From contig NZ_CP021425.1 in assembly GCF_002162375.1 (NCBI RefSeq), positions 2,105,501-2,169,500 of the forward strand: DNA of 64,000 nt. Direction: 5' to 3'. Below are positions 11,301 through 20,449 of this stretch, piece by piece. This DNA comes from Oleiphilus messinensis (GTDB taxonomy: Bacteria > Pseudomonadota > Gammaproteobacteria > Pseudomonadales > Oleiphilaceae). A program made the position numbers and the translations under genes. How positions within the stretch are numbered: the first letter of the stretch is position 1; every line of letters begins with the position of its first letter. Under the pieces are notes generated by a model, which did not search any database, had not been told where the DNA came from, and saw only the letters and a program-made list of their open reading frames with translations.

Positions 11301-14300
11301 GTGCTGCCAGATATGAGTTTTAGACACGCAATTTCTGTTCTCAAATACGGCCTGGTAACGGTTCGTGCCGGGTTGTTCCTGGCTGTTGTCCTCGCCGCGC
11401 TTTATGTTATTTTGGGGCGACAATTCCTTCCTGTTATTTCCCACTACAGTGATGATCTGGAACGACAATTATCAACCTTGTTGGGAACGCCTGTTCAAAT
11501 AGGTGAGCTCTCCGGTAGTTGGGTCGGGTTAAATCCGGTTATCAAAGTCGAACAGTTGTATGTGTTGGACGGGCTCACCCGCACCACGAGTGTTCAATTG
11601 GAATCCTTGAGTGTCGAATTTTCTCTGATTGATACCGTGAAAACCTGGAGTTTCAAACTCAAGGATCTGCGAATTGACGGTGTTTCTTTAAGAGTGATTC
11701 AGGATGATGATGGTCATTGGCGTTTTTCCGGGTTTCCAGTTGCCATGGCCGAGGAACCACCTGTAATTGCAAATCCCGACACAGGAGCAGGCGCGAGTGC
11801 CACCGCAGATTTGCCTGCCTTGCTGGAGACCTACCTAGTTTATCCCTATGTGGAAATAAGTCATATTCAGCTGGACATTGAAGCCCGTCAGGGCTCCGTG
11901 TATCAATGGGAGATACCGCGTGCCCAATTAACTTATCAAGGCGATAAATTGAAAGCCAGTGGCGAGGTTTTGATCGCAGGGCAGGCCAAACCTTTTGCGC
12001 AATTTTCGCTGGTCGGTCGTGGCCGTTTGCTTTCGGAAGATATGGTGGCAGAGATCTATGCGAGTTGGCAAACCCAGAATGCACTTGACCCCTATTTAGA
12101 AGGCTACGAGTTAATGGGGTTGGAGGTCGCGGAAGTGGATGCGCGGGGTCAGGTCTGGTTGGATCTGGAAGGGAGCAGAGTCAAGACTGTGCGTAGCGTT
12201 ATTGATTTGAATCGAGTAATGCTCAGCGCGGAAGGGGAAGCAATCCAGCCCTTCACTCAAGGTCATCTTGACTTAAGCTGGCATGACACGCCTTCGGGTT
12301 GGGTCTCTAGGGTGGGTGATTTTCAGATAAACTGGGGCGATCAGCAATGGCAGCCAAGTCATTTCGAGATCGCAAAAGAAGGTCAGCGTTGGGTTGTATT
12401 AGCCAGCTATCTGAATCTGGATTTTATCAGCCGAGCTGGGCAACTGCTGGGTGGTCTTCCGGATCGATTGAGTGCCTCGTTGACAGGGTACCAGCCTGCT
12501 GGGTTGTTGCGCAATGCGCACTTTCTCTACGCTAACGAAGATAGTGAGGTGACTTACACGCTGCAGAGTGAGCTGCATGATGTGTCTGTGGCCGCCTATG
12601 ATGGTGCACCATATTTGGCCCATGTGAATGGGCTGTTGGACCTGAACCATCGCGGTGGTCGTGTCATATTTTCTTCCCCGGAATTTAAAATGGGGTTTCC
12701 AGAGCTGTTCGATGAGTCTTGGGCGTTTGAGCTGGGACAGGGGGAGGTATACTGGTCTTTGACAGATACCACTCGAGTGGCTGCGGATGCTATTCGGCTA
12801 GACTATGGAGCGGGTGCCCACTTACTTGGGAAATTTAGTCTGGAGTTGCCAAGGAATTCGCCTTCAACTTTTCTATCCCTCGAAATTCAGGGGCAGAATT
12901 TGCAAGCGGCAGATGTGCCTGAATTTGTCCCCCGGCATGTGGTGGATCCTGGTATATACCAATGGTTGGACAATGCGTTCACTGCAGGCACCGTAAATGG
13001 GCTTTTCCTTGGGGAAGGCAACGTAGGGTCTAATGCGCCCCATGGTGCTTTTGCTACAAATATGGACTTCGCACTGGAGCGCGGAATAGTCCAATTCGCT
13101 GAAGGCTGGCCTAATGCCCTGGATGTTTCAAGCCGGGTGATGATTGATAGTGCTGGTCTTCAGGTAGCGCTGGCATCTGCTGAGCTCGTTGATGTCGATT
13201 TGACCGATGTCCGGGTATCTAAACGTTTTTCGGACTCCGAAGCTCAGCCCTTAATGATATCGATTCGAGAACGTTTAAGTGGTGAAGACCTGCACGCGTT
13301 ATTGACCAGGTTGCCATTTCGTGGAAGTACTGCACCCGTGGCGGATCAGATGCAACTTGTCGGTGAGCTTGATACGGTTATCGACGTCAAGCTACCGCTG
13401 GGAAATACGGGCGAACCCCAGATTGCAGTTGCGCTCAATACGGTTGGCAGCAACTTGATTTTGCCAGGGGCGAATCTACAGTTTTCGGCGCTTGACGGCG
13501 AGATTCGGTATTCAAGTGAATCGGGCATAAACGGTAAATTGGCCGGTGAGCTTTTGGGGGAGTCCATACAAATAGGAATAGATTCTCACCTGGATCGTGG
13601 CGAGATGATGTCCCGGGTGAGTATGCGTGGTCAGGCTTCACTCTCGCAGTTGGCCTCTTGGCAGGATATGGATTTACCGGAATTCATGAGCGGTGAGCTC
13701 AGTTACCTTGCGGAATTAAGTGTCTTGCCTGAGGTGTCTGGTGAGCCCAAGCTCAAGCTTAGATTGGAAAGTGATTTGATGGGGTTGGAAGTTGCTATGC
13801 CGGCACCACTTAACAAGCCCAAGACATCGGCTAAGCGATTTGAGTACACGCACTATATTCAAGGATATGATCGTTACGATGAGTTCAGATATGGTTCTGT
13901 GCTGACGGGGCGCGTTTGGGAATTATCAGGACAACCTGCAATTTTAGTCAATTTTCTGGATGTAACGGGTCAATCTCCGGTTACCAGGCCGCAAGGGTTA
14001 GAGGCGGAAATGGTTGATTCACCCGGGATTTGGGTTGGTGGCAGACTTGACTACCTGAACCTTGATCCTTGGTTTGAATGGTTAAAATCAGATCATGATA
14101 TCGAGAATGACAGCATCGGTTTTAAGTTGCTCAGTCTTTTTATTGCAGATCTGGAGGTGGCGGGCTTTTCGTTTCCGGGTCAATCGCTCGATGTTGTTCC
14201 AGTTGAGCGTGGCTGGATGATTTCTGGTTTGGGCCCTCACCTGGAGGGGGCGATTCAGTCCTCAGGGGAGGATGGTCAGATTGATGTGGATCTGAACCGA

Positions 14301-15251
14301 TTGGTATTATCAACCGTTAACCAACAAACAGCCAATCAATCCGTTGTCATGATGGAGCCTCCTGATACATTTCCAAACATCTCTGCGAGTGTTGATACTT
14401 TGCGCTGGCAAGATCGAGAGCTGGGCAGTTGGAGCTTTTCAGTTCGTTCCAGCCCGGATTCAATTGTGGTCGATCCGTTGGTTGCGTCTCTGGGTGATAG
14501 CCGCTTTTCCGGGCGCTATAGCTGGCGCTGGGATGTGAATACACTGGATAGTGTGAGTATCTTTTCAGGGGCTGTAGATGCCGTCAATACGGCTCAGCTG
14601 GTTCAGAGTATTGGCATGACACCCTCTCTGGATAGTGCGCAAAGTCATATAGATGCGGCCTTAGCCTGGCCCGGCGGGCCTGATCAATTCTCGTTACAGG
14701 GGGTTTCCGGCAAGCTGGCGGTGATGATGCAAGAGGGCACCTTTTTTGAAGCTTCTCCAGGCACTGAAGCGTTACGTCTTTTTGGTATTCTGAATATGGA
14801 TACCCTTAGCCGTCGCTTGCAACTGGATTTTTCCGATCTAACCGATCGAGGTATTGCTTTTGATCTGTTGGAGGCTTCAGCGACTATCGATAGTGGTACG
14901 CTGGATTTACAAACGCCTTTAGTGATTCAGGGTCCATCCAACATCCTCAAGTTTACTGGTAAAACCAATCTTGATACCCAGATTCTGGACATGGATATGG
15001 TGGTGGTGCTGCCGTTGACAAAAAACCTACCGCTAGCGGCACTGATGATAGGTGCGCCTCAAGTAGGTGGCGCTCTATGGGTGATTGATAAGCTTTTGGG
15101 TGATCCGCTGAGTCGAATCACCAGCGCGACTTATCGTGTTGGTGGTACCTGGGGGGCTCCAGAAGTGAGTCTAAAAAATGTTTTTGACAATTCACCATTG
15201 GACTTAGGTGAACCCAAAGTGGTTTCAAGACGGAAAGATGAGGTAGAGTAG
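11301..15251 (+). CDS. yhdP: YhdP family envelope protein (AsmA-like lipid-transport bridge)
   Basis: Very large (1316 residues) inner-membrane-anchored periplasmic protein. It belongs to the AsmA-like repeating-beta-groove family, of which YhdP, TamB and YdbH carry phospholipids toward the outer membrane. One N-terminal membrane segment (about residues 19-41, VTVRAGLFLAVVLAALYVIL) is followed by a long beta-rich region with the DUF3971 and AsmA-like C-terminal modules (LRLFGILNMDTLSRRLQLDF). The start is GTG 11301 or ATG 11313; neither has a clear Shine-Dalgarno. It lies 49 bases after rng, and its stop overlaps the nitrilase start by one base. Confidence 0.93.
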   Translation: MLPDMSFRHAISVLKYGLVTVRAGLFLAVVLAALYVILGRQFLPVISHYSDDLERQLSTLLGTPVQIGELSGSWVGLNPVIKVEQLYVLDGLTRTTSVQLESLSVEFSLIDTVKTWSFKLKDLRIDGVSLRVIQDDDGHWRFSGFPVAMAEEPPVIANPDTGAGASATADLPALLETYLVYPYVEISHIQLDIEARQGSVYQWEIPRAQLTYQGDKLKASGEVLIAGQAKPFAQFSLVGRGRLLSEDMVAEIYASWQTQNALDPYLEGYELMGLEVAEVDARGQVWLDLEGSRVKTVRSVIDLNRVMLSAEGEAIQPFTQGHLDLSWHDTPSGWVSRVGDFQINWGDQQWQPSHFEIAKEGQRWVVLASYLNLDFISRAGQLLGGLPDRLSASLTGYQPAGLLRNAHFLYANEDSEVTYTLQSELHDVSVAAYDGAPYLAHVNGLLDLNHRGGRVIFSSPEFKMGFPELFDESWAFELGQGEVYWSLTDTTRVAADAIRLDYGAGAHLLGKFSLELPRNSPSTFLSLEIQGQNLQAADVPEFVPRHVVDPGIYQWLDNAFTAGTVNGLFLGEGNVGSNAPHGAFATNMDFALERGIVQFAEGWPNALDVSSRVMIDSAGLQVALASAELVDVDLTDVRVSKRFSDSEAQPLMISIRERLSGEDLHALLTRLPFRGSTAPVADQMQLVGELDTVIDVKLPLGNTGEPQIAVALNTVGSNLILPGANLQFSALDGEIRYSSESGINGKLAGELLGESIQIGIDSHLDRGEMMSRVSMRGQASLSQLASWQDMDLPEFMSGELSYLAELSVLPEVSGEPKLKLRLESDLMGLEVAMPAPLNKPKTSAKRFEYTHYIQGYDRYDEFRYGSVLTGRVWELSGQPAILVNFLDVTGQSPVTRPQGLEAEMVDSPGIWVGGRLDYLNLDPWFEWLKSDHDIENDSIGFKLLSLFIADLEVAGFSFPGQSLDVVPVERGWMISGLGPHLEGAIQSSGEDGQIDVDLNRLVLSTVNQQTANQSVVMMEPPDTFPNISASVDTLRWQDRELGSWSFSVRSSPDSIVVDPLVASLGDSRFSGRYSWRWDVNTLDSVSIFSGAVDAVNTAQLVQSIGMTPSLDSAQSHIDAALAWPGGPDQFSLQGVSGKLAVMMQEGTFFEASPGTEALRLFGILNMDTLSRRLQLDFSDLTDRGIAFDLLEASATIDSGTLDLQTPLVIQGPSNILKFTGKTNLDTQILDMDMVVVLPLTKNLPLAALMIGAPQVGGALWVIDKLLGDPLSRITSATYRVGGTWGAPEVSLKNVFDNSPLDLGEPKVVSRRKDEVE

Positions 15252-16114
15252 TGGCAAGCGAAACAAACCAAAGCGCCCGTTATGAGGTCGCCGTGATTCA
15301 AATGGTGAGTACGGCGAATCTGAAGCAGAACCTTGACAGTGCGAGAGGGTTGGTGGAACAAGCCGCTCGTAAAGGTGCAAACCTGGTTTTATTACCGGAA
15401 AATTTTGCATTGATTGAGTCTGCTGATTTGTTACGTGCTGGGCAGGATGAAGCTCAAACCGATTTTATCAGAAATACACTAAGTCAGTGGGCGAAGGAGT
15501 TTGGTATCTGGCTCATCGGCGGGACGCTCCCCTGTAGTAAAAGACCCGGTGGTGAACGGATAGAGAAAGTACGTGCTGTTTGTTACGTGTTCGACCCATT
15601 GGGGGAGGTTAGGGGGCGATACGATAAAATCCACTTGTTTGATGTTGATGTCGGTGATGTTCAAGGTCAATACCGAGAGTCGGAAAAGATCGAGCCGGGT
15701 GATCGTCTTGTGACTGTCGATACGCCCTTCGGTAAAATCGGACTGAGTGTTTGTTACGATCTCCGCTTCGCTGAGTTTTTCTCAGCTTATAAAAAGCTGG
15801 GGGTCGATCTGATTGTTGTTCCCGCTGCCTTTACATATCGAACCGGGCAGGCACACTGGGAGTCGCTTCTGCGGGCGAGAGCGATTGAAAATCAGTTTAT
15901 TGTTCTCGCAGCAAATCAGGGAGGAAGGCATTCGGCCAAGCGTGAAACCTGGGGGCATTCAATGATTATTGATCCCTGGGGAACCGTACTTGCCTGCCAG
16001 GAACAGGGTGAGGGTGTGAGTGTGGCCGCAATTGATCTGGATGGCATACGAGAATTAAAAGCCCGTATGCCTCAGGATGCGCACCGAAGGTGGCATTTAT
16101 TCGAATCGAATTGA
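15251..16114 (+). CDS. Nitrilase-superfamily C-N hydrolase (Nit1/YbeM-like)
   Basis: Carbon-nitrogen hydrolase of 287 residues; relatives hydrolyse deaminated glutathione or omega-amides. The catalytic Glu-Lys-Cys triad is visible: E50 in LLPENFALIE, K126 in YDKIHLFDVDV, C168 in GLSVCYDLRFAEFF. The GTG start overlaps the yhdP stop by one base, so it is translationally coupled. Its 3' end overlaps that of the convergent yjgA by 18 bases. In Pseudomonas the equivalent gene is followed by tldD, which is absent here. Substrate cannot be fixed from sequence; deaminated glutathione amidase is the leading guess. Confidence 0.9.
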   Translation: MASETNQSARYEVAVIQMVSTANLKQNLDSARGLVEQAARKGANLVLLPENFALIESADLLRAGQDEAQTDFIRNTLSQWAKEFGIWLIGGTLPCSKRPGGERIEKVRAVCYVFDPLGEVRGRYDKIHLFDVDVGDVQGQYRESEKIEPGDRLVTVDTPFGKIGLSVCYDLRFAEFFSAYKKLGVDLIVVPAAFTYRTGQAHWESLLRARAIENQFIVLAANQGGRHSAKRETWGHSMIIDPWGTVLACQEQGEGVSVAAIDLDGIRELKARMPQDAHRRWHLFESN

Positions 16115-16621
16115 CTCTTTGAGGAGTCGGAACAGTTTTTTCTGCTGCCCTGTGTTCTTGCCGTTTTTCAAATCTTTCTGTGCGGCACGGATCAGGTTTC
16201 GCAGCGCCTGAATATCGACTTGGGGATATTCGTTTAAAAACTCGGTTAATGCCTTATTATCAGTGAGCAAACGCTCCCGCCAGTTTTCCAGTAAATGCAA
16301 CTCTCGGGCATAGCGCTCACTGCTGGTATCGAATTGCTCGATTGATGCGGATATTGCATCTGCATCTTCGCGGCGCATCAGCTTTCCAATGAATTGTAGT
16401 TGTCGTCGTTTGGCTTCTTTGGCATTAATCGCTTGTGCATGATCGATCGCGGCGCGAAGTTCTTCGCTCATCGGGACTTCATTCAGGGCGCTGCTTTTCA
16501 TGGCGACCAAACGCTCGCCCAGCTTTTGCAGGGCTACCATTTCCCGTTTAACTTGTGATTTACTGATAAACTCTTCGTCTTCCCAGTCTTGCCCGGATTC
16601 GAAATCGTTATTCATATTCAT
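16097..16621 (-). CDS. darP: DarP/YjgA family ribosome biogenesis factor (DUF615)
   Basis: Small basic-acidic helical protein, 174 residues, associated with late 50S subunit assembly. Family features: the N-terminal DEEFISKSQVKREMVALQKL, PMSEELRAAIDHA near residue 50, KRRQLQFIGKLMR near 77, and the C-terminal FRLLKES. ATG 16621 has GAGAG about 6 bases upstream. It overlaps the nitrilase 3' end by 18 bases. In Pseudomonas this gene is flanked by tldD and pmbA; here mgtE lies upstream instead. Confidence 0.92.
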   Translation of the reverse strand: MNMNNDFESGQDWEDEEFISKSQVKREMVALQKLGERLVAMKSSALNEVPMSEELRAAIDHAQAINAKEAKRRQLQFIGKLMRREDADAISASIEQFDTSSERYARELHLLENWRERLLTDNKALTEFLNEYPQVDIQALRNLIRAAQKDLKNGKNTGQQKKLFRLLKESIRFE

Positions 16622-16677
16622 TCTCTACTCTCACCGCTTTGCGGGTATTTCATTTAAATTTGTGTGGGGCCAGGTCG

Positions 16678-18033
16678 TCAGGCGTACATTATTGTCGCAA
16701 GGCCGAGAAATGACATGAATCCCACGACGTCGGTGACCGTCGTCAGAATTACACCACCTGCCAGGGCCGGATCGATATTCCGGGCCTTGAGTAAAAGCGG
16801 GAGTGAAGTGCCGGCCAATGCCGCTGCAATCAGGTTTATTAGCATGGCTGCGGCGATGATAATGCCAATTTTGGGGTCGTTGAACCAGGCAATCGCCGCC
16901 ACAGAAACCACTGAGGCCCACAGGACACCATTCAGAGCGCCAACAACAAACTCTTTACTTAAAAGCCAGCGTATATTGGAGCCGCCAATTTGCCCGACGG
17001 CAATACCCCGTATTACCAGTGTCAAAGCCTGACTACCGGCGATGCCACCCATACTGGCTACAATGGGCATAAGCACAGCGAGTGCAACGACTTTTTCGAT
17101 GGTTTGTTCAAACAGTCCGATAACAGCGGATGCGATAAAAGCCGTAATCAGGTTGATACCTAACCAGACAGCACGGCGTTTTGCTGTTTTCATAACCGGG
17201 GCAAAGGTATCTTCATCTTCATCGAGACCGGCCATACTCATCAGGGAGTGATCGGCATCCTCCCGAATAACATCGACCACATCGTCAATTGTGATACGGC
17301 CAACAAGTTTTCCGTTTTGATTCACTACCGGGGCTGAGACCAAATCACGACGTTCGAACAGTGTTGCAATATCGGTTCTTGTCATCTCCACGGGGATCGC
17401 TTCGATGTCTGTATTCATGACCTCACGGACAGTCGCATTTGGGCTGGATACCAGCATGGTCGTCAAGGGCAGGACACCGATGAAGTCATCCTTTCGGTTG
17501 ACGACCAATAAACTATCGGTCATTTCGGGTAGTGATTTATGGCGGCGCAGGTAGCGCAAAACGACATCAATACTGATGTCTGGGCGGATGGTGACCGTAT
17601 CGGTGTTCATCAGGCCGCCAGCAGTATCCTCCTGATACGACAGTACCTCTTCTATTCGTTGGCGATCCTGGGCATCCATGGAGTGGAGGACTTCTTCGAT
17701 GACTGTGTCAGGCAGTTGCTGAAGTAAGTCCACCAAGTCATCGGTTTCGAAGTCTTCTGTGACCGAAGCCAGTTCTTGGGCGTTCAGCTTACTTAAAAAG
17801 TAGGCGCGAATATCGTCATTGAGATAGAGAAGTACTTCACCTTCAAGATCCTTATCGACGAGCTTCCAGAGCAGGTTCCGTTCTTTGGGTGGCGAGGATT
17901 CAAGGAGGTGGGCAATGTCCGTTGGGCTTAAACCATGATTCAGGATGCGAGCAACCTGTTTGAAAGAGCCTGACTCGAGGGCTTCTCCCAATATTTCAAC
18001 TTGTGATTTCATGCCTTCGGAGGTTTGAGCCAT
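16678..18033 (-). CDS. mgtE: Magnesium transporter MgtE
   Basis: Homodimeric Mg2+ channel of 451 residues. Domain order is standard: an N-terminal MgtE_N superhelical domain (about 35-135, with DLVDLLQQLPDTVIEEVL), a pair of CBS domains (about 140-260) that sense cytosolic Mg2+, a connecting helix, then five membrane helices from about 285 to the end (PIVASMGGIAGSQALTLVIR contains the pore signature). No Mg2+ riboswitch was seen in the 149-base spacer upstream. It follows ptsO on the same strand and may be cotranscribed. Confidence 0.95.
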   Translation of the reverse strand: MAQTSEGMKSQVEILGEALESGSFKQVARILNHGLSPTDIAHLLESSPPKERNLLWKLVDKDLEGEVLLYLNDDIRAYFLSKLNAQELASVTEDFETDDLVDLLQQLPDTVIEEVLHSMDAQDRQRIEEVLSYQEDTAGGLMNTDTVTIRPDISIDVVLRYLRRHKSLPEMTDSLLVVNRKDDFIGVLPLTTMLVSSPNATVREVMNTDIEAIPVEMTRTDIATLFERRDLVSAPVVNQNGKLVGRITIDDVVDVIREDADHSLMSMAGLDEDEDTFAPVMKTAKRRAVWLGINLITAFIASAVIGLFEQTIEKVVALAVLMPIVASMGGIAGSQALTLVIRGIAVGQIGGSNIRWLLSKEFVVGALNGVLWASVVSVAAIAWFNDPKIGIIIAAAMLINLIAAALAGTSLPLLLKARNIDPALAGGVILTTVTDVVGFMSFLGLATIMYA

Positions 18034-18182
18034 TCAATTTCTGCACTATTTTCAGGTGGGTGTCGTGATAACAGGCCCTAATTATAAAGACACTTCCCGT
18101 AAAACTCTAATTTCATCAGAAATATTCTTCTGAAACATGTGTTTGTGCAGGCTCCTTCGAGCGACTGCCTGAGGTGATCGGT

Positions 18183-18452
18183 TTACTGTCCCTCGCCGAA
18201 TTTATCGTTTATGAGGGCTTTTACCGCTTCCATCGCGTCATGCTCGTCAGGACCGTCTGTTTCGATCTCGACTTCCATTCCGCAGGATGCGGCCAGGAGC
18301 ATGACCGACATAATGCTTTTGGCATCCACGGTTCGATCATCTTTGCACAAAGAAACTTTTGCGGAAAAGCGTCCAGCCGTGCTGACCAATTTTGCAGAAG
18401 CCCGGGCATGGAGACCGAGTTGGTTGATGATGGTGATTTTCTCTCTGAGCAT
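18183..18452 (-). CDS. ptsO: Nitrogen-PTS phosphocarrier NPr (HPr family)
   Basis: HPr-like carrier of 89 residues that relays phosphate from EI-Ntr (PtsP) to EIIA-Ntr. The active His15 is in NQLGLHARAS, and the second-half helix SIMSVMLLAASCG matches HPr Ser46 region sequences. It lies 19 bases after rapZ in the order ptsN-rapZ-ptsO known from enterics and pseudomonads. Confidence 0.95.
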   Translation of the reverse strand: MLREKITIINQLGLHARASAKLVSTAGRFSAKVSLCKDDRTVDAKSIMSVMLLAASCGMEVEIETDGPDEHDAMEAVKALINDKFGEGQ

Positions 18453-18471
18453 TGCTGCAATTTGCTCCTGT

Positions 18472-19356
18472 TTAATGGGAATGAGGCTTGGTAGTTAAGT
18501 GTGCCAATTCTTTATGTCGAACCTGAACGTTGTCCATCATCGCGTCAAATCGTTTTGCGACGCGCTCGCAGATGAAAACGGAGCGATGTTGGCCTCCGGT
18601 GCAACCTATGGCGATCGTCATGTAGCTCCGATTGGAAGCTTCAAACTGTGGTATCCATTTTTTCAGGTACGCATAGATATCGCTTTCCATTTCCTGTACT
18701 GCAGGATAGGGAGTTAAAAAATCGATTACATTCTGATCAAGGCCAGTACTTTCTCGGAGCGATTCATCCCAATATGGATTCGGCAGGCATCGTACATCAA
18801 AAACCAGGTCGGCGTCAGCGGGTACACCATGTTTAAAGCCAAAGGATTGAAACAGGAGTGCGAGTTCCTGTCGTTTGTGTCCGGCCACCCGGTCTTTAAT
18901 CAGGTCTCGGAGTTCGTACATTGATAGCTGGCTGGTATCTACGCTCAGATCGGCCAAGTTTGCGAGGGGGTCAAGTAATTCCCGCTCGGCTTCGATGGCT
19001 TCTTTAAGGGAAAGCGTGCTGCTGCTCAATGGGTGTTTTCGTCGAGTCGCGTGGAAACGGCGGAGCAACGTCTGGCTTTGGGCATCCAGGTAGATGATTT
19101 CAAAGTTGATCTGTTTTGCCTGGAGACCTTCATAAATCTTGTTGAAATCGGCAAGCTGATCTGAGAGGTTGCGTGCATCAATACTGACAGCAATTTTACT
19201 CAGTTGTTGAGTCTTGTTGGTCAGCGCCTCTTCTGTCAGGGGAAAAAGCAAGCCGATTGGAAGATTGTCAATGCAATAGTAGCCAACATCTTCCAAAACG
19301 TTTAGTGCTGTACTTTTCCCTGAGCCGGAACGGCCACTTATGATAATCAGTTTCAT
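18472..19356 (-). CDS. rapZ: RNase adapter protein RapZ
   Basis: RapZ binds the sRNA GlmZ and presents it to RNase E in Escherichia coli, controlling GlmS. It has an N-terminal kinase-like domain with P-loop ISGRSGSGKST (about residues 7-17) and a C-terminal RNA/metabolite-binding domain (IGCTGGQHRSVFICERVA near 240). I start at ATG 19356 (MKLIIISGRSG, 294 residues), which has GGAGAGCGG upstream; the frame also holds an ATG at 19374 without a ribosome site. Enteric RapZ is 284 residues. Whether a GlmZ-like sRNA exists in this organism cannot be seen here. Confidence 0.94.
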   Translation of the reverse strand: MKLIIISGRSGSGKSTALNVLEDVGYYCIDNLPIGLLFPLTEEALTNKTQQLSKIAVSIDARNLSDQLADFNKIYEGLQAKQINFEIIYLDAQSQTLLRRFHATRRKHPLSSSTLSLKEAIEAERELLDPLANLADLSVDTSQLSMYELRDLIKDRVAGHKRQELALLFQSFGFKHGVPADADLVFDVRCLPNPYWDESLRESTGLDQNVIDFLTPYPAVQEMESDIYAYLKKWIPQFEASNRSYMTIAIGCTGGQHRSVFICERVAKRFDAMMDNVQVRHKELAHLTTKPHSH

Positions 19357-19473
19357 TGATTTACCGCTCTCCATGCCATGTGTATTAGGTCAAAGATAAA
19401 TGAAATACCACAGTATCATCTAAATATGAAATTCGCATCTCTTTGAAAGCGGTATCGGTGAATCAGATTTAAG

Positions 19474-19938
19474 TTATGACTTTAAAATTGTATTGTAGAG
19501 TTCCTGATTTTCAGTGCAGGCACGGAGGCGAGAGCATAGGTCGGGATCATTAAATTTTTCAGCCAACTGGCTTAGTAAGTCCAGGTGCTCGCTGGTAGCC
19601 TCTTTCGGTACGATCAAAACAAATAATAGATCGACCGGTTCGTTGTCTATTGCATCGAATGGTACCTTTTCCTGAAGCGTTAACAGGGCACCAATCACGC
19701 GCTCTGAATTATCTAATCGACAATGGGGGATTGCAATGCCTTGTCCGATCCCTGTGCTGCCGAGTCGTTCACGGTTAATCAGGCTATTGTATATATGGTT
19801 TTCATCCAGCTCTGGAAACTCGTTTGCGATAAAACCTGCGATTTGTTCCAGAATTCGCTTCTTGCTGCTCCCGTGCACACCGCTAAGGGTGAGCTCGGGA
19901 GAGAGAATCGACTGGATCGTTATGTGTGTATCCGTCAT
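19474..19938 (-). CDS. ptsN: Nitrogen-PTS EIIA component
   Basis: EIIA-Ntr, 154 residues, terminal phosphoacceptor of the regulatory nitrogen PTS; it modulates potassium uptake, sigma factor balance and stress responses in relatives. The phosphorylated histidine is H72 in GQGIAIPHCRLDN. The fold fits the mannitol-type EIIA domain over its whole length. It sits between hpf (upstream, 49-base gap) and rapZ. Confidence 0.95.
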   Translation of the reverse strand: MTDTHITIQSILSPELTLSGVHGSSKKRILEQIAGFIANEFPELDENHIYNSLINRERLGSTGIGQGIAIPHCRLDNSERVIGALLTLQEKVPFDAIDNEPVDLLFVLIVPKEATSEHLDLLSQLAEKFNDPDLCSRLRACTENQELYNTILKS

Positions 19939-19987
19939 ATTCCTTTTTATACCTGGCTAAAGGCTTCTGTACCGGGTTGCTAGCGTA

Positions 19988-20296
19988 TTACCTGGCAGAG
20001 GCTCCGTGCGCACGCGCCACGATTTTTTCTTTGTGCTTGAGTACCTGGCGATCCAGTTTATCGAGCAATGCGTCGATGGCTGCATACATATCTTCATGCT
20101 CTGCAGTCGCGTGGATATCAGCACCGCTGGCATGAATGGTGGCTTCAGCGATCTGGCGCAACTTTTCAACGGATAAAGTGACCTGAACATTACTGATGTG
20201 GTCAAAGTGTCGCTCTAGTTTACTTAATTTGCTGTTGACGTAATCTTTCAGTGCATCGGTTAGTTCAACGTGATGTCCAGAAATATTTAGTTGCAT
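19988..20296 (-). CDS. hpf: Ribosome hibernation promoting factor (short form)
   Basis: Binds the 30S mRNA/tRNA channel and promotes 100S dimers in stationary phase. At 102 residues it is the short form without the dimerisation tail of long HPF. Family motifs are MQLNISGHHVELTDALKDYV, KLSKLERHFDHI and the basic end KLDRQVLKHKEKI. It lies immediately downstream of rpoN, as in most gammaproteobacteria. Confidence 0.95.
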   Translation of the reverse strand: MQLNISGHHVELTDALKDYVNSKLSKLERHFDHISNVQVTLSVEKLRQIAEATIHASGADIHATAEHEDMYAAIDALLDKLDRQVLKHKEKIVARAHGASAR

Positions 20297-20355
20297 AAGT
20301 CAGCTCCTAGTGTTGTTAGACTCGCCCGGCGTACATTCCCGGCGCTGTCCTGATT

Positions 20356-20384
20356 GGCCTTTTGTTATTTTTACTTAAAAGGCC
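20356..20384 (-). repeat. Inverted repeat between rpoN and hpf
   Basis: GGCCTTTT (20356-20363) and AAAAGGCC (20377-20384) form an 8-bp stem with a 13-base loop, within the 153-base rpoN-hpf spacer. No T tract follows on the minus strand, so a partial terminator or processing site is possible but unproven. Confidence 0.4.
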
Positions 20385-20449
20385 ATGATATAAATTGGGC
20401 TACGTCAATATACTTCAGTATAGCCGCTTCAGTCAGAATCGTCCTCAGG

